Positions 1 through 7,577 are shown, counted from the first letter of the stretch. The stretch: DNA of 35,377 bases from Mycobacterium colombiense (GCF_003284975.1 NZ_QMEU01000044.1:1-35377); one strand, 5' to 3'. Program-made: numbers and translations. The notes: generated by a model from the sequence alone, not told the origin.

Positions 1-1047
1 TCAACACGTCACGGCCGCGCCCGGCCCCGATTGCCCGCCTCCTCCTCGCGCCGCCGCGCGGCGCGCATCGTCGGCGGGCGCGAGCAGGTTGAGCAGGTCC
101 CACTCGGTCTCGCAGACCCGACGGCCGATGGTGGCCAACTCGACCGAGCGATGTTGCCCGCTCAGGTGCCGCTCGGCCTGGAAGCGGCAGATGACGCCCC
201 AGCGCAGGGTGGCCAGCACCAGCCACCAGTGAAACGCCACCCGGTCGACGGTAGTCCCGCTGGCCTGCTCGTAGGCCCGCAGGAAGCTTTCGATGCTGCC
301 CAACCCGCCGGCGCCGAGGCTGGCGGGGGCGCCGAATCGCCAGGCCCGGATGCAGAACCAGGCCAGGTCCTCGTAGGCCTGCCCGACGTGCACGAGTTCC
401 CAGTCCAGCACCGCGGCAAGGTTTGACCCGTCGACGATGAGGTTGCCCATCCGAAAGTCGCCGTGCGCCAACACGGCCGGCGACGGTGGGGGACGGTGGG
501 CGGCCAGCCAGCGAAACCCCAATTCGAAAGTTGCAGTGGTGTCGCCCATGTCGTCGAGGCGTTTCCGCCATTCGGCGAGTTGGTCCTCGTGGGTCAGGTC
601 CGGAACGTCAAGGTCGGCGCGGTGAATGGCGGCCACCGCCTGCGCGCATTGCTGCAGCAGCCTCGCGCGCTTGTCGTCGTCGAGCTGACGCTGGATGCGC
701 CGCACGATGGTCTCGCCCTTGATCTCGTCACAGATCAGGAACGGATTGCCCAGTGCGGCAGGCGAATTGTCGGCGATCAACACGTGGGGGACCGGCGCGC
801 CGGCGGCGCGCGCGGCGGCCTGCGTTCTGGCTTCCAGCTCCATGCCGGCATGCACATCGTCGGGTGGGCCGGTGCGCAGGATCAGTGCGCGACGCTGCGC
901 GCCGGTGACGGCCTCGAACGCCCAGGTGGTCCTGCTGGCACCACCGGTCAACGCCCGCAGATTCTCGACCGCGGTGTCGTTGCCAAGGGCCGCCGAGAGC
1001 ACCCCGGCCAGTTTGGTGCCCAGCTCCGTTGACTCGACGCTGCCCAT
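1..1047 (-). CDS. APH-type kinase (LvaA / ACAD10-11 kinase-domain-like), 348 aa
   Basis: Aminoglycoside-phosphotransferase-fold small-molecule kinase. Seen: the catalytic loop H195-G196-D197 with N202, followed by D215-W-E217 for the second metal ligand. This is the usual APH/choline-kinase order, and 348 aa is a normal family length. I chose the ATG at 1047 because it overlaps the stop codon of the upstream acyl-CoA dehydrogenase by one base (TGATG); a longer open frame upstream of it only shadows that gene. Known: homologues next to or fused with acyl-CoA dehydrogenases (LvaA in Pseudomonas, the N-terminal domain of ACAD10/11) phosphorylate hydroxyacyl-CoAs rather than antibiotics. Inference: it phosphorylates a hydroxyacyl-CoA for the neighbouring dehydrogenase. 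It is the last gene of the minus-strand operon. An antibiotic kinase is unlikely in this context. Confidence 0.85.
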   Translation of the reverse strand: MGSVESTELGTKLAGVLSAALGNDTAVENLRALTGGASRTTWAFEAVTGAQRRALILRTGPPDDVHAGMELEARTQAAARAAGAPVPHVLIADNSPAALGNPFLICDEIKGETIVRRIQRQLDDDKRARLLQQCAQAVAAIHRADLDVPDLTHEDQLAEWRKRLDDMGDTTATFELGFRWLAAHRPPPSPAVLAHGDFRMGNLIVDGSNLAAVLDWELVHVGQAYEDLAWFCIRAWRFGAPASLGAGGLGSIESFLRAYEQASGTTVDRVAFHWWLVLATLRWGVICRFQAERHLSGQHRSVELATIGRRVCETEWDLLNLLAPADDARRAAARGGGGQSGPGAAVTC

Positions 1048-2285
1048 CACTTCTTGCCGAATTTGAACAACCGCTGCGCCACCCGGCGAATCTGTATTTC
1101 CTCGGCGCCCTCGGTGATCCGGTAGCGACGGTGGTGGCGGTAGATGTGTTCGAACGGCTCGTGGCGGCTGTAGCCGAGGCCGCCGAAGATCTGCATGGCG
1201 CGGTCGGCGGCGTCGCACACCAGGCGGTTGGCGCGGTAGTTCGCCATCGACACCTTGTCCGAGACCTCCATGTGGTGGTCGCGGTCGAGATGCCAGGCGG
1301 CGTAGTGCACCAGCAGCCGCACCATCTGCGCTTCGGTCGCCAACTCGGCCAGTGGCCACTGGACCGCCTGGTTGACCGACAGCGGCTTGCCGAACACCGT
1401 TCGGGTGCCGGCGTATTCGGCGGCCCGGTCGATGCAGTACTGTGCCGCGCCCAGGCTGCTGGCAGCTTGCCGAATTCGATTCTCGTGCAAGAAGGTTTGC
1501 GCGACTTCCAGCCCGCGGTCCACCTCACCGAGCACCGCATCGGCGGGAATCCGCACATCGGTGAGCTCCACCTCGCCGTGGTCGGTCGGCATGTTGAACG
1601 TCCACCAGTAGTAGGGAACGTTGAATCCGGGGGTGTCCGTCGGGACCAGAAACGCGGTGATGCCCCGGGCGCTGCCGGACTCACCGGAGGTGCGGGCGAA
1701 GACCAGGTCGTGGGTCGCGCGGTGCACCCCCGTGTTGAACCGCTTGGAGCCGTTGATCACCCAGCTGTCGCCGTCGCGTTCGGCGTGCGTTTCCAGCCAG
1801 GTGGCATCCGAACCATGCTTGGGTTCGGTCAGCCCGAAGGCCATGGACCGCTCCCCGGTGATCAACGCCTCCGACCACACCTTGCGCTGCTCGTCGGTGC
1901 CGAACCGCTCCATCATGATCACCTGCGGGAAGTTGCCGACGATCGACGACTCGTTCTGCAGGTCGTTGTGCAAGCCAAGGCCCTTGTGCGCCAGATGCTC
2001 CCGGATGATCGCCATGTCGACGTTGCTGCCGTCGCGGCCGCCCAGCGAGGCGGGCAGTCCGTAGCGCAGCCAGCCTGCCTTGTCGGCTCGTCGGCGCATC
2101 TCGGAGAGCAGGTCCTCCCACTCGCGCGTCGGGATCCCGTCGTTGTCCCAGTCGGTGCGCGAATGCTCGCGACGCTGGTCGAAGTACTGGATGTTCTCAC
2201 GTTCCAGGGGCTTGATCTCGGTCTCGATGAACTCGTCCATCTCGGCGAGCACGCCCGGGAGGTGTTCTGGCAGAGTGAAATCCAC
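1047..2285 (-). CDS. Acyl-CoA dehydrogenase (FadE family), 412 aa
   Basis: FAD-dependent acyl-CoA dehydrogenase acting on CoA thioesters in the cytosol. Seen: full family length, the FAD-loop region AFGLTEPKHGSDATW in the middle domain, and a C-terminal helix with TEGAEEIQ, where E392 sits at the usual catalytic-base position. The N-terminus (MDFTLPEHLPGVLAEMDEF) is of the type found in dehydrogenases that pair with an APH-like kinase. Its stop codon overlaps the kinase start by one base, so the two proteins are probably made in equal amounts. The gap to the TetR gene upstream is 24 bp, so they are co-transcribed. Inference: with the kinase it may act like LvaC/ACAD11 on a phosphorylated 4-hydroxyacyl-CoA. 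A plain alpha,beta-dehydrogenase is the alternative. Confidence 0.92.
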   Translation of the reverse strand: MDFTLPEHLPGVLAEMDEFIETEIKPLERENIQYFDQRREHSRTDWDNDGIPTREWEDLLSEMRRRADKAGWLRYGLPASLGGRDGSNVDMAIIREHLAHKGLGLHNDLQNESSIVGNFPQVIMMERFGTDEQRKVWSEALITGERSMAFGLTEPKHGSDATWLETHAERDGDSWVINGSKRFNTGVHRATHDLVFARTSGESGSARGITAFLVPTDTPGFNVPYYWWTFNMPTDHGEVELTDVRIPADAVLGEVDRGLEVAQTFLHENRIRQAASSLGAAQYCIDRAAEYAGTRTVFGKPLSVNQAVQWPLAELATEAQMVRLLVHYAAWHLDRDHHMEVSDKVSMANYRANRLVCDAADRAMQIFGGLGYSRHEPFEHIYRHHRRYRITEGAEEIQIRRVAQRLFKFGKK

Positions 2286-2309
2286 GGTTATCTCCTCGCG
2301 ATTCTCGCG

Positions 2310-2933
2310 TCACGCACCATAGAGAGTCTTCTTCCACACCGTCGAGAGGGTGGCGATGGCATCCTCGTCGCTGATCTCCATGCCGAGACCCGACTGCCCG
2401 ACGAAGACGGTGGTGAAGTTCTCGAACAGCAGCGCGATGGCCGCCGCGGTGTGTTGGGGGTTGAGCTCGGCGCCGTAGCCCTGCTCCTGTGCCCGCCGCA
2501 CCGATCCCGCCACGATGTCCACGCCGAAGCGGCGAAACTCGTTCTGCACGGCGGCAAACCGCTGCTGGGTGGCGGCCAGCTGGGCCACCGCGATCATGAT
2601 TCCGATGTTCTGCTTGAACATGTTCCAGTAGCCGGTGACCACCGAGGTGAAGAAGGCGTCGTCGTCGGGCGAATCCGGCAGGTGCACGCTCAGCCCCGAC
2701 GGCGTCACCACCTCGTGCAGGAATGACTCCGCGAGGCCGGCCAGCAGGTCTTCCTTGTCGGCGAAGTATCGGTAGAACACCGCCGGTGATTTGCCCGCGG
2801 CCGAGGTGATGTCGGCCAGGGTGGTGCCGTGAAAGCCCCGTTCGGCAAACAGTTTACGGGCGGCCTGTTCGATGGCCTGCCTGGTCTGGCGACCTTTGGC
2901 GGTCAGCTCGCGGGCTGCCTCAGGGGCGGACAT
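2310..2933 (-). CDS. TetR-family transcriptional regulator, 207 aa
   Basis: DNA-binding repressor of the TetR family. Seen: the N-terminal helix-turn-helix (residues about 12-60) contains RQAIEQAARKLFAERGF and then TTLADITSAAGKSPAVFYRYF, the classic TetR signature. The rest is a ligand-binding helical domain with no motif I can assign. The start ATG has a GGGGGAA Shine-Dalgarno sequence upstream and lies 15 bp after the HMG-CoA-lyase-like gene. Because it is inside the operon it probably autoregulates. The best operator candidate I see is the imperfect palindrome at 7562-7577 in front of the first gene. The ligand is likely an acyl-CoA, by analogy with other fatty-acid TetR proteins, but nothing in the sequence proves it. 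Confidence 0.92.
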   Translation of the reverse strand: MSAPEAARELTAKGRQTRQAIEQAARKLFAERGFHGTTLADITSAAGKSPAVFYRYFADKEDLLAGLAESFLHEVVTPSGLSVHLPDSPDDDAFFTSVVTGYWNMFKQNIGIMIAVAQLAATQQRFAAVQNEFRRFGVDIVAGSVRRAQEQGYGAELNPQHTAAAIALLFENFTTVFVGQSGLGMEISDEDAIATLSTVWKKTLYGA

Positions 2934-2948
2934 TCAGTTCCCCCGCAC

Positions 2949-3842
2949 TTACTGTCTCTTTCGGTCGCCGGCGCGTAACAGGGCGCTCGGCAGGTCGTGT
3001 CCGACCAGCGATTTCGCCACGCCGGCGGCGGCGATGGCGGCCTGCAGGTCGACGTCGACGTCGATGCCGCTGTCGCCCAACAGGTACACGAGATCCTCGG
3101 TGGCGATGTTGCCGGTGGCGCCCGGCGCGAAGGGGCAGCCGCCCAGCCCGCCGACCGAGGAGTCCAGCCGGGTCACCCCGGAGTTGACCGCGGCGTAGGC
3201 GCTGGCCAGCCCGGAGCCGCGGGTGTTGTGGAAATGTCCGCCCAGCGGCAGGTCGCCGATCACCGGACGTAGCTGCGCGACAAGCGAACTCACCCGGCCC
3301 GGGGTGGTGGTGCCGATGGTGTCGGCGATGGACAGGCGGTCGGCGCCGCGCTCGCAGGCGGCCGCCGCGATCTCGAGCACCCGCTGGGGCGGGGTGGGGC
3401 CTTCGAAGGGTGAGTCCCAGGCGGTGGCGATGACGACTTCGACGGTGACATTGCTGCCATGGGCGATGGCGACGATCTCGTCGATCGCCTCGGTGGCGTC
3501 GGCGCTGGTGCGTCCGACGTTGGCCTTGCTGAAGGTGTCGTCGGCGGCCACCACGTATTCGATGGAGCGCAACCCGGCGGCCACGGCCCGCTTGGCGCCG
3601 TTGGGACTGGCCACCAAGGCCGAGAATTCGATGTCGGGATAGTCGTGCAGATGGGCGGCCAACTCGGCGGCATCGGCCATCGACGGCACCTTCGTCGGGG
3701 AGACGAATGCGGTGACCTCGACCTCGCGGACCCCGGTCGCCGCCACCGCGGCCAGCAATTCCAGCTTGGCCGACAACGGGATTGGGGTTTCGATCTGCAG
3801 ACCATCGCGCAGGGCCACCTCGCGGATGTCGACGTGGGTCAT
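2949..3842 (-). CDS. Hydroxymethylglutaryl-CoA lyase family protein, 297 aa
   Basis: DRE-TIM metallolyase that splits a 3-hydroxy-3-methylglutaryl-CoA-type substrate into acetyl-CoA and a ketoacid. Seen: N-terminal R12-D13-G14 (the catalytic Arg and metal-binding Asp), H203 and H205 with N206 in GGHFHN (metal ligands), and the signature VGGLGGCPFAPGATGN with the active-site C236. All key residues are present at a normal length. The start overlaps (ATGA) the stop of a 19-codon MIRU-like micro-ORF, and the MIRU supplies a GGAGGAG ribosome-binding site. Known: the family serves leucine and terpenoid breakdown. Here it is more likely a pathway lyase for the operon's own CoA thioester, since no other leucine-degradation gene is nearby. 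Confidence 0.92.
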   Translation of the reverse strand: MTHVDIREVALRDGLQIETPIPLSAKLELLAAVAATGVREVEVTAFVSPTKVPSMADAAELAAHLHDYPDIEFSALVASPNGAKRAVAAGLRSIEYVVAADDTFSKANVGRTSADATEAIDEIVAIAHGSNVTVEVVIATAWDSPFEGPTPPQRVLEIAAAACERGADRLSIADTIGTTTPGRVSSLVAQLRPVIGDLPLGGHFHNTRGSGLASAYAAVNSGVTRLDSSVGGLGGCPFAPGATGNIATEDLVYLLGDSGIDVDVDLQAAIAAAGVAKSLVGHDLPSALLRAGDRKRQ

Positions 3843-3898
3843 TGGCGCGGCTCCTCCTCATCGCTCCGCTTTGCATCGTCGCCGGCGCGGGCGGTCAT
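3839..3898 (-). repeat. MIRU-like repeat carrying a bridging 19-aa micro-ORF
   Basis: On the minus strand this linker reads as ATG to TGA encoding [19 protein letters not shown]. Its ATG overlaps the stop of the CoA-transferase (ATGA) and its TGA overlaps the start of the HMG-CoA-lyase-like gene (ATGA). The core (CGCCGGCGACGATGCA, then GAGGAGGAGC) recurs at 5095-5175, 6356-6412 and 13240-13280. As remembered, MIRUs of the senX3-regX3 type have exactly this arrangement, with termini overlapping the flanking genes. It provides a GGAGGAG Shine-Dalgarno sequence for the next gene. Confidence 0.75.
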
Positions 3899-5094
3899 AG
3901 CACCTCCTCGGAGCGCAGCTCCGCGAGCTCCTCGGCCGTCTTGCCCAGCAACCCGATGAACACGTCGTCATTGTGCTGGCCCGGACGGGCGGGCCCGGCA
4001 TGGCGCAGGCGGCCGGGCGATTCCGAGAGCACCGGCACGATGCCCGGGCCCAGCACGTTGCGCTGCAGACGCTCGTCGTAGTGCTCGATCAACATGTCGC
4101 GGGCGCGCAGCTGCGGGTCGTTGACCACCTCGGCGACGGTGTTGATCGGGCCGGCGATCACCCCTGCGGCGGAAAGGGTTTCGATGATGTCAGCGGGCCG
4201 GCGTTGCGCCGCCCAGGCGCCGATGATGTTGTCGAGTTCGTCCTGGTTGCGGCCGCGCGCGACGTGGGTGGCGAACCGGTTGTCGGTGGCCAGCTCCGGC
4301 CGGCACATCGCCTTGCACAGCCGGGCGAACACAGTGTCCTGGTTGGCGGCGATCACCACCCACGAACCGTCGGCGCTGCGGTAGATGTTCGAGGGCGCGA
4401 TGCCGTCGAGCCGGGTGCCCGACGGTCCGCGTACCACGCCACCGACGTCATAGTCGGGAATGGTGGATTCCTGTACGGCCAAACATGATTCGGTCAATGC
4501 GACGTCGACCACCTGGCCGCGCCCGGTGACACTGCGCCGGTACAGCGCGGCCAGCGCGCCCTGCGCGCCGAACATGCCGGCCAGGCTGTCACCTAGCGAG
4601 AGCGCCAGGCGGGGCGGCGGCCCGCCGGGGAAACCGTTGAGGTGCCGCAGTCCGCTGGCCGCTTCGGCGACCGAGGCGTAGCCGGCTTTGGTGGCGTCGG
4701 GCCCGGTCTGCCCGTAGCCGGACACGCGTACCAGGATGATGCCCGGATTGCGTTCGCTGAGGACGTCGTAGCCCAGGTTCCATTTTTCCAGCGTGCCGGG
4801 GCGGAAGTTCTCCACCACGATGTCGGATTTCTCGACCAGGTCACAGAACAGCTCGCGCCCGCGGGGGTGGCGCAGGTCCAGGCTGATCGCCTTCTTGTTG
4901 CGCGCGTGCACCGTCCAGAAGACGTGTTGGCCGTCGAGTTCGGCCTGGCCCCAGGTGCGTAGCGGGTCCGGGGCTTTGGGCAGTTCCACTTTGATCACGT
5001 CGGCGCCCATGTCGCCGAGCAGCCGGCCGGCGAAGGGACCGGCGATCAGGGTGCCCAGCTCGAGCACCCGGATGCCGTCCAGGGGGCCGGTCAC
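3895..5094 (-). CDS. Class III (CaiB/BaiF) CoA-transferase, 399 aa
   Basis: Transfers CoA between thioesters and free acids in the cytosol. Seen: the N-terminal signature GPLDGIRVLELGTLIAGPFAG and GADVIKVE, the ARNKKAISLDL block, and the catalytic Asp in LSLGDSLAGM. With the GTG start at 5094 that Asp is residue 169, the same number as in formyl-CoA transferase. The GTG has GGGGGAGAG about 12 nt upstream. An in-frame ATG at 5175 overlaps the hydrolase stop codon (ATGA) and would add 27 residues encoded entirely by a MIRU-like repeat; this is the alternative start. Inference: it activates the operon's acid substrate to its CoA ester. Confidence 0.92.
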   Translation of the reverse strand: MTGPLDGIRVLELGTLIAGPFAGRLLGDMGADVIKVELPKAPDPLRTWGQAELDGQHVFWTVHARNKKAISLDLRHPRGRELFCDLVEKSDIVVENFRPGTLEKWNLGYDVLSERNPGIILVRVSGYGQTGPDATKAGYASVAEAASGLRHLNGFPGGPPPRLALSLGDSLAGMFGAQGALAALYRRSVTGRGQVVDVALTESCLAVQESTIPDYDVGGVVRGPSGTRLDGIAPSNIYRSADGSWVVIAANQDTVFARLCKAMCRPELATDNRFATHVARGRNQDELDNIIGAWAAQRRPADIIETLSAAGVIAGPINTVAEVVNDPQLRARDMLIEHYDERLQRNVLGPGIVPVLSESPGRLRHAGPARPGQHNDDVFIGLLGKTAEELAELRSEEVL

Positions 5095-5175
5095 ATCGAT
5101 GCGCCGCTCTCCCCCGCAAGCGGTAGGTGCCCCCGCCTCACCGCTGCGCTCTGCATCGTCGCCGGCGAAAGTCAT
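5095..5175 (-). repeat. MIRU-like repeat fused in frame to the CoA-transferase
   Basis: Reading the minus strand from the ATG at 5175 gives MTFAGDDAERSGEAGAP and so on. It starts with the same AGDDAERS core as the other MIRU-like copies, and ends GERRID immediately before the CoA-transferase GTG. The middle is expanded by roughly 25 bp with a C/G-rich hairpin-like stretch (CCCCCGCAAGCGG on the plus strand). No stop codon separates it from the transferase, so the repeat can be translated as an N-terminal extension. Confidence 0.65.
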
Positions 5176-6359
5176 TCGGCGCTCGCGAAGTCGTGCCGCA
5201 CCAGCCAGTCGGTGACGATGGTGACGGCGGCCCGCAGCGCCTCGCGCTGGCCGAGTCCGGCATAATAGTGTGTGGCGCCGGGGATTTCGTGCATTTCCTT
5301 GTCCTCATGTCCGATCGCCTGGAACAGCCGCCGGGTATGGCTGGGCGTGCAGGCGTCATCCGCAAGATTACCGATCACCAGTGCCGGGATCGCGATATCG
5401 GGCCCGCAGGCCACCGCGTCGCCGCGCGCGTCGTCATAGCTCCACTGCGACAACCAGCCGCGCAGGGTGCAGAACCGGGCCAGTCCGACAGGGCTCATAT
5501 TCACCACCTGAGGATCCCCCAGATAGCAGGTGCCCGGGGCGCGTTCGTTGGGATCGACGGTCGGGTCCAGCCAGCGCGGGTCCGCCATGGTGCCGTGCAC
5601 GACGAAGCCGAACTCGTCGTCGGGCCGCCCGGCTGCAGCCAGCTCGGCCAGCTTGTCCCTGACCCATGCGGTGATGCGGCGGTTGCGGTCGATCTGGGCC
5701 TGCCGGTAGCGATCCAGAAATTCTTGGCTGTACGGCGGCTGATTGGGGTTGTCCGGGTTGTACAGGTCCAGTTCGGGATCGCGCTTGGTGGGGTCGGATT
5801 CGTCGAGGATGGACGCGTCCAGCCATTCGGTCAGCGTGCCGTGCCGGCTGATGTGCGCGGCGAGCAGCATGATGCCGTCGGCGGCGGGCAGGTCGAGTTT
5901 GGTCAGGTCGGGGCCGTCGCCGGTCGGGCTGGACGTGATGGTCGGATTCTGCGCCTGCTGCTGATAGAACACCGACAGCGAGCCGCCGCCACTCCATCCG
6001 GCCAGCACCACCTTGGCGTAGCCCAGCCGCTTTTTGGCGTCCTTGATGCACTCACCGAGATCCTCGACCACCTTCTCCATCAGCAGCGCCGAGTCGGTGC
6101 CGCGGAAGCGGCTGTTGCAATAGATGACGTGATGGCCGGCGCGGGCCAGCGCGTTGATCATCGGCAGGTAGGCCCCGCCGCCGATGGGATGCATGAACAC
6201 CAGCACGGTGTCCGACGGCTTGTCCTTCGGCTTGAGCAGGTAGCTCTCCAACACGGTGATCTCGGCCAGGCCGCCGTAGACGTCGCGGACCCCGGAATTG
6301 TTTTGAAACGCAACGAGATAGGGGATTCGGTCGTACTCGTGTTTCACCGCCGTTTTCAT
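5172..6359 (-). CDS. Alpha/beta-hydrolase, 395 aa
   Basis: Alpha/beta-hydrolase-fold enzyme, probably an esterase, lactonase or thioesterase. Seen: HPIGGG (57-62) as the oxyanion region, the nucleophile elbow G121-W-S123-G-G and a C-terminal GATH with H364 as the catalytic His; the acid is probably in the NLADDACTPSHTR segment. There is no signal peptide, so it is cytosolic. It is longer than a minimal hydrolase; the extra residues form a cap between about 170 and 290. The start ATG has GGAGGAG 8 nt upstream, donated by a MIRU-like repeat. Its stop overlaps the in-frame ATG of the downstream CoA-transferase frame. In this operon it may open a lactone or hydrolyse an ester to give the acid that the transferase activates. 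The substrate is unknown. Confidence 0.85.
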   Translation of the reverse strand: MKTAVKHEYDRIPYLVAFQNNSGVRDVYGGLAEITVLESYLLKPKDKPSDTVLVFMHPIGGGAYLPMINALARAGHHVIYCNSRFRGTDSALLMEKVVEDLGECIKDAKKRLGYAKVVLAGWSGGGSLSVFYQQQAQNPTITSSPTGDGPDLTKLDLPAADGIMLLAAHISRHGTLTEWLDASILDESDPTKRDPELDLYNPDNPNQPPYSQEFLDRYRQAQIDRNRRITAWVRDKLAELAAAGRPDDEFGFVVHGTMADPRWLDPTVDPNERAPGTCYLGDPQVVNMSPVGLARFCTLRGWLSQWSYDDARGDAVACGPDIAIPALVIGNLADDACTPSHTRRLFQAIGHEDKEMHEIPGATHYYAGLGQREALRAAVTIVTDWLVRHDFASAE

Positions 6360-6412
6360 TGACGCCGCTCCTCCTGGTCACTTCGATCTGCATCGTCGCC
6401 GGCGTGCCTCAT
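6356..6412 (-). repeat. MIRU-like repeat with an 18-aa micro-ORF
   Basis: The minus strand reads ATG to TGA encoding MRHAGDDADRSDQEERRQ. The ATG lies one base after the stop of the dioxygenase-like gene, and the TGA overlaps the hydrolase ATG. The GGAGGAG inside it is correctly spaced to serve as the hydrolase ribosome-binding site. It shares its core with 3839-3898 and 5095-5175. Confidence 0.72.
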
Positions 6413-6413
6413 G

Positions 6414-7508
6414 TCAGTGTTGTCCTAGGTCGTGGGCCAGTACTTCGGCCGACGGGGTCAGCCGCCGCCGGGTGTCGATGGCGATCACCTGCCAGTCGAC
6501 GCGGGAGTAGTCGTCGAATTTGCGTCGCGCCCGTTCTCGGGCCTTTTCGGGTGCGCCGTGGTGAACCCCTTGTGGCGCATGCGAAATCAAGCCCGGCGGC
6601 ATCGGGATGCCGTACAGCGAGCCGCCGTGGAAGAAAGCGATCTCGTCGTAGTCGACGTTGCGGTGATACCACGGGGTGCGTTCGGTGCCCGGGATCCCCT
6701 CGGCGGGCTTGGGCAGGAAGTTCATCACGTAGACGCCGGTGGCCTGCATGAACAGGTGCACGGTCGGGGGCAGGTGGACGCTGTCGGAGGTGACCACGTT
6801 GTAGTCGGCGATGTTGAAGGTGAAGGCGAAGTTGTCGCCACGCCAGCCCTCGACGTCCAGCGGATTGTGTTGGTAGAACAGCGTTGTCGGGCCGCCCTCA
6901 TGGATAAGCCGGACCTCGAACTCGCCGTCGGTGGCGTCCTCGCCGGCCGGTGCCGGCTCCGGGATGACGACCTGCGACGGGTCGAACGGGAAGTGGCGGC
7001 CCAGCGCGCCCGGCGGCGGCACCCGGAACTCGTCGGTGGCCTCGATCATCAGCATCGTCGTCGCGCTGTCGGGGAGCTGGCGCCAGGTGCAGGCCTTCGG
7101 GATGTACAACCAGTCACCCTCCCGGTAGCGCAGCGGCCCGAATTCGGTCTCGGCCAGGCCGCGGCCCTGGTGGACGAAGCACAGCAGGTCGCCGTCGACA
7201 TGACGGACGAAGAACGGCATCGGGTCGAGACGTCGGCTCAACAGGATTCGGCAGTCGTCGTTGCTGAACATCAGCAGCGGTCCACCGCCGGTTTCGGTGG
7301 CGTCGCTGGGCTTGAGCTCGCTGGACAGCACGTCGATGGGTCGCAGCGGCCCGACCGACCGGTAGGCGGTGGGATCGTGGCGCCGGTAGAGATTGGCGGT
7401 GCGGCCGGTGAATCCGCCCCGGCCCAACTCGTCGTCCTTGAGACCGTCGAGGTCGGCATGCAGGCGGCGCGGTGTTCGGCCTTTTCGCAGGTGCACAAAG
7501 GATTCCAT
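6414..7508 (-). CDS. Homogentisate 1,2-dioxygenase-like cupin, 364 aa
   Basis: Cupin-fold non-haem iron protein of the homogentisate 1,2-dioxygenase family, which opens the ring of homogentisate. Seen: PWYHRN followed by acidic residues, then FFHGGSLYGIPMPPGLISHAPQGVHHG, which resemble the His/Glu/His iron site of the family. In human HGD the YHRN His is followed six residues later by Glu; here that place is Asp, with Glu next to it, so the ligand set may differ. It is shorter than classical HGD (about 440 aa). The ATG at 7508 has GGAGGAG 6 nt upstream. It is the first gene of the operon, with a regulated-looking promoter upstream. No maleylacetoacetate isomerase or fumarylacetoacetase is nearby, so the substrate may not be homogentisate. 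Confidence 0.8.
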   Translation of the reverse strand: MESFVHLRKGRTPRRLHADLDGLKDDELGRGGFTGRTANLYRRHDPTAYRSVGPLRPIDVLSSELKPSDATETGGGPLLMFSNDDCRILLSRRLDPMPFFVRHVDGDLLCFVHQGRGLAETEFGPLRYREGDWLYIPKACTWRQLPDSATTMLMIEATDEFRVPPPGALGRHFPFDPSQVVIPEPAPAGEDATDGEFEVRLIHEGGPTTLFYQHNPLDVEGWRGDNFAFTFNIADYNVVTSDSVHLPPTVHLFMQATGVYVMNFLPKPAEGIPGTERTPWYHRNVDYDEIAFFHGGSLYGIPMPPGLISHAPQGVHHGAPEKARERARRKFDDYSRVDWQVIAIDTRRRLTPSAEVLAHDLGQH

Positions 7509-7561
7509 GGACGGCTCCTCCGACGGGGGACCAGCTCGCTGCCGATCAGGCGTATAAACTA

Positions 7562-7577
7562 AAAGTGACATTACTTT
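7562..7577. promoter_or_regulatory. Imperfect palindrome in the operon promoter (candidate TetR operator)
   Basis: AAAGT and ACTTT are inverted around a 6-bp spacer (AAAGTGACATTACTTT) within an AT-rich patch 54-69 bp upstream of the first operon gene. A -10-like TTATAC lies just downstream on the minus strand. The size suits a TetR dimer, and the operon carries its own TetR gene. Binding is inferred. Confidence 0.45.

Noticed and set aside
1..1047. Aminoglycoside resistance gene
   Set aside because: The APH motifs are shared by metabolic kinases, and the operon with an acyl-CoA dehydrogenase points to hydroxyacyl-CoA metabolism.
1029..2726. Very long open frame on the plus strand (565 codons)
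   Set aside because: It is antisense to the acyl-CoA dehydrogenase and TetR genes, is rich in His/Arg/Val/Gly as GC-rich shadows are, and has no recognisable motif.
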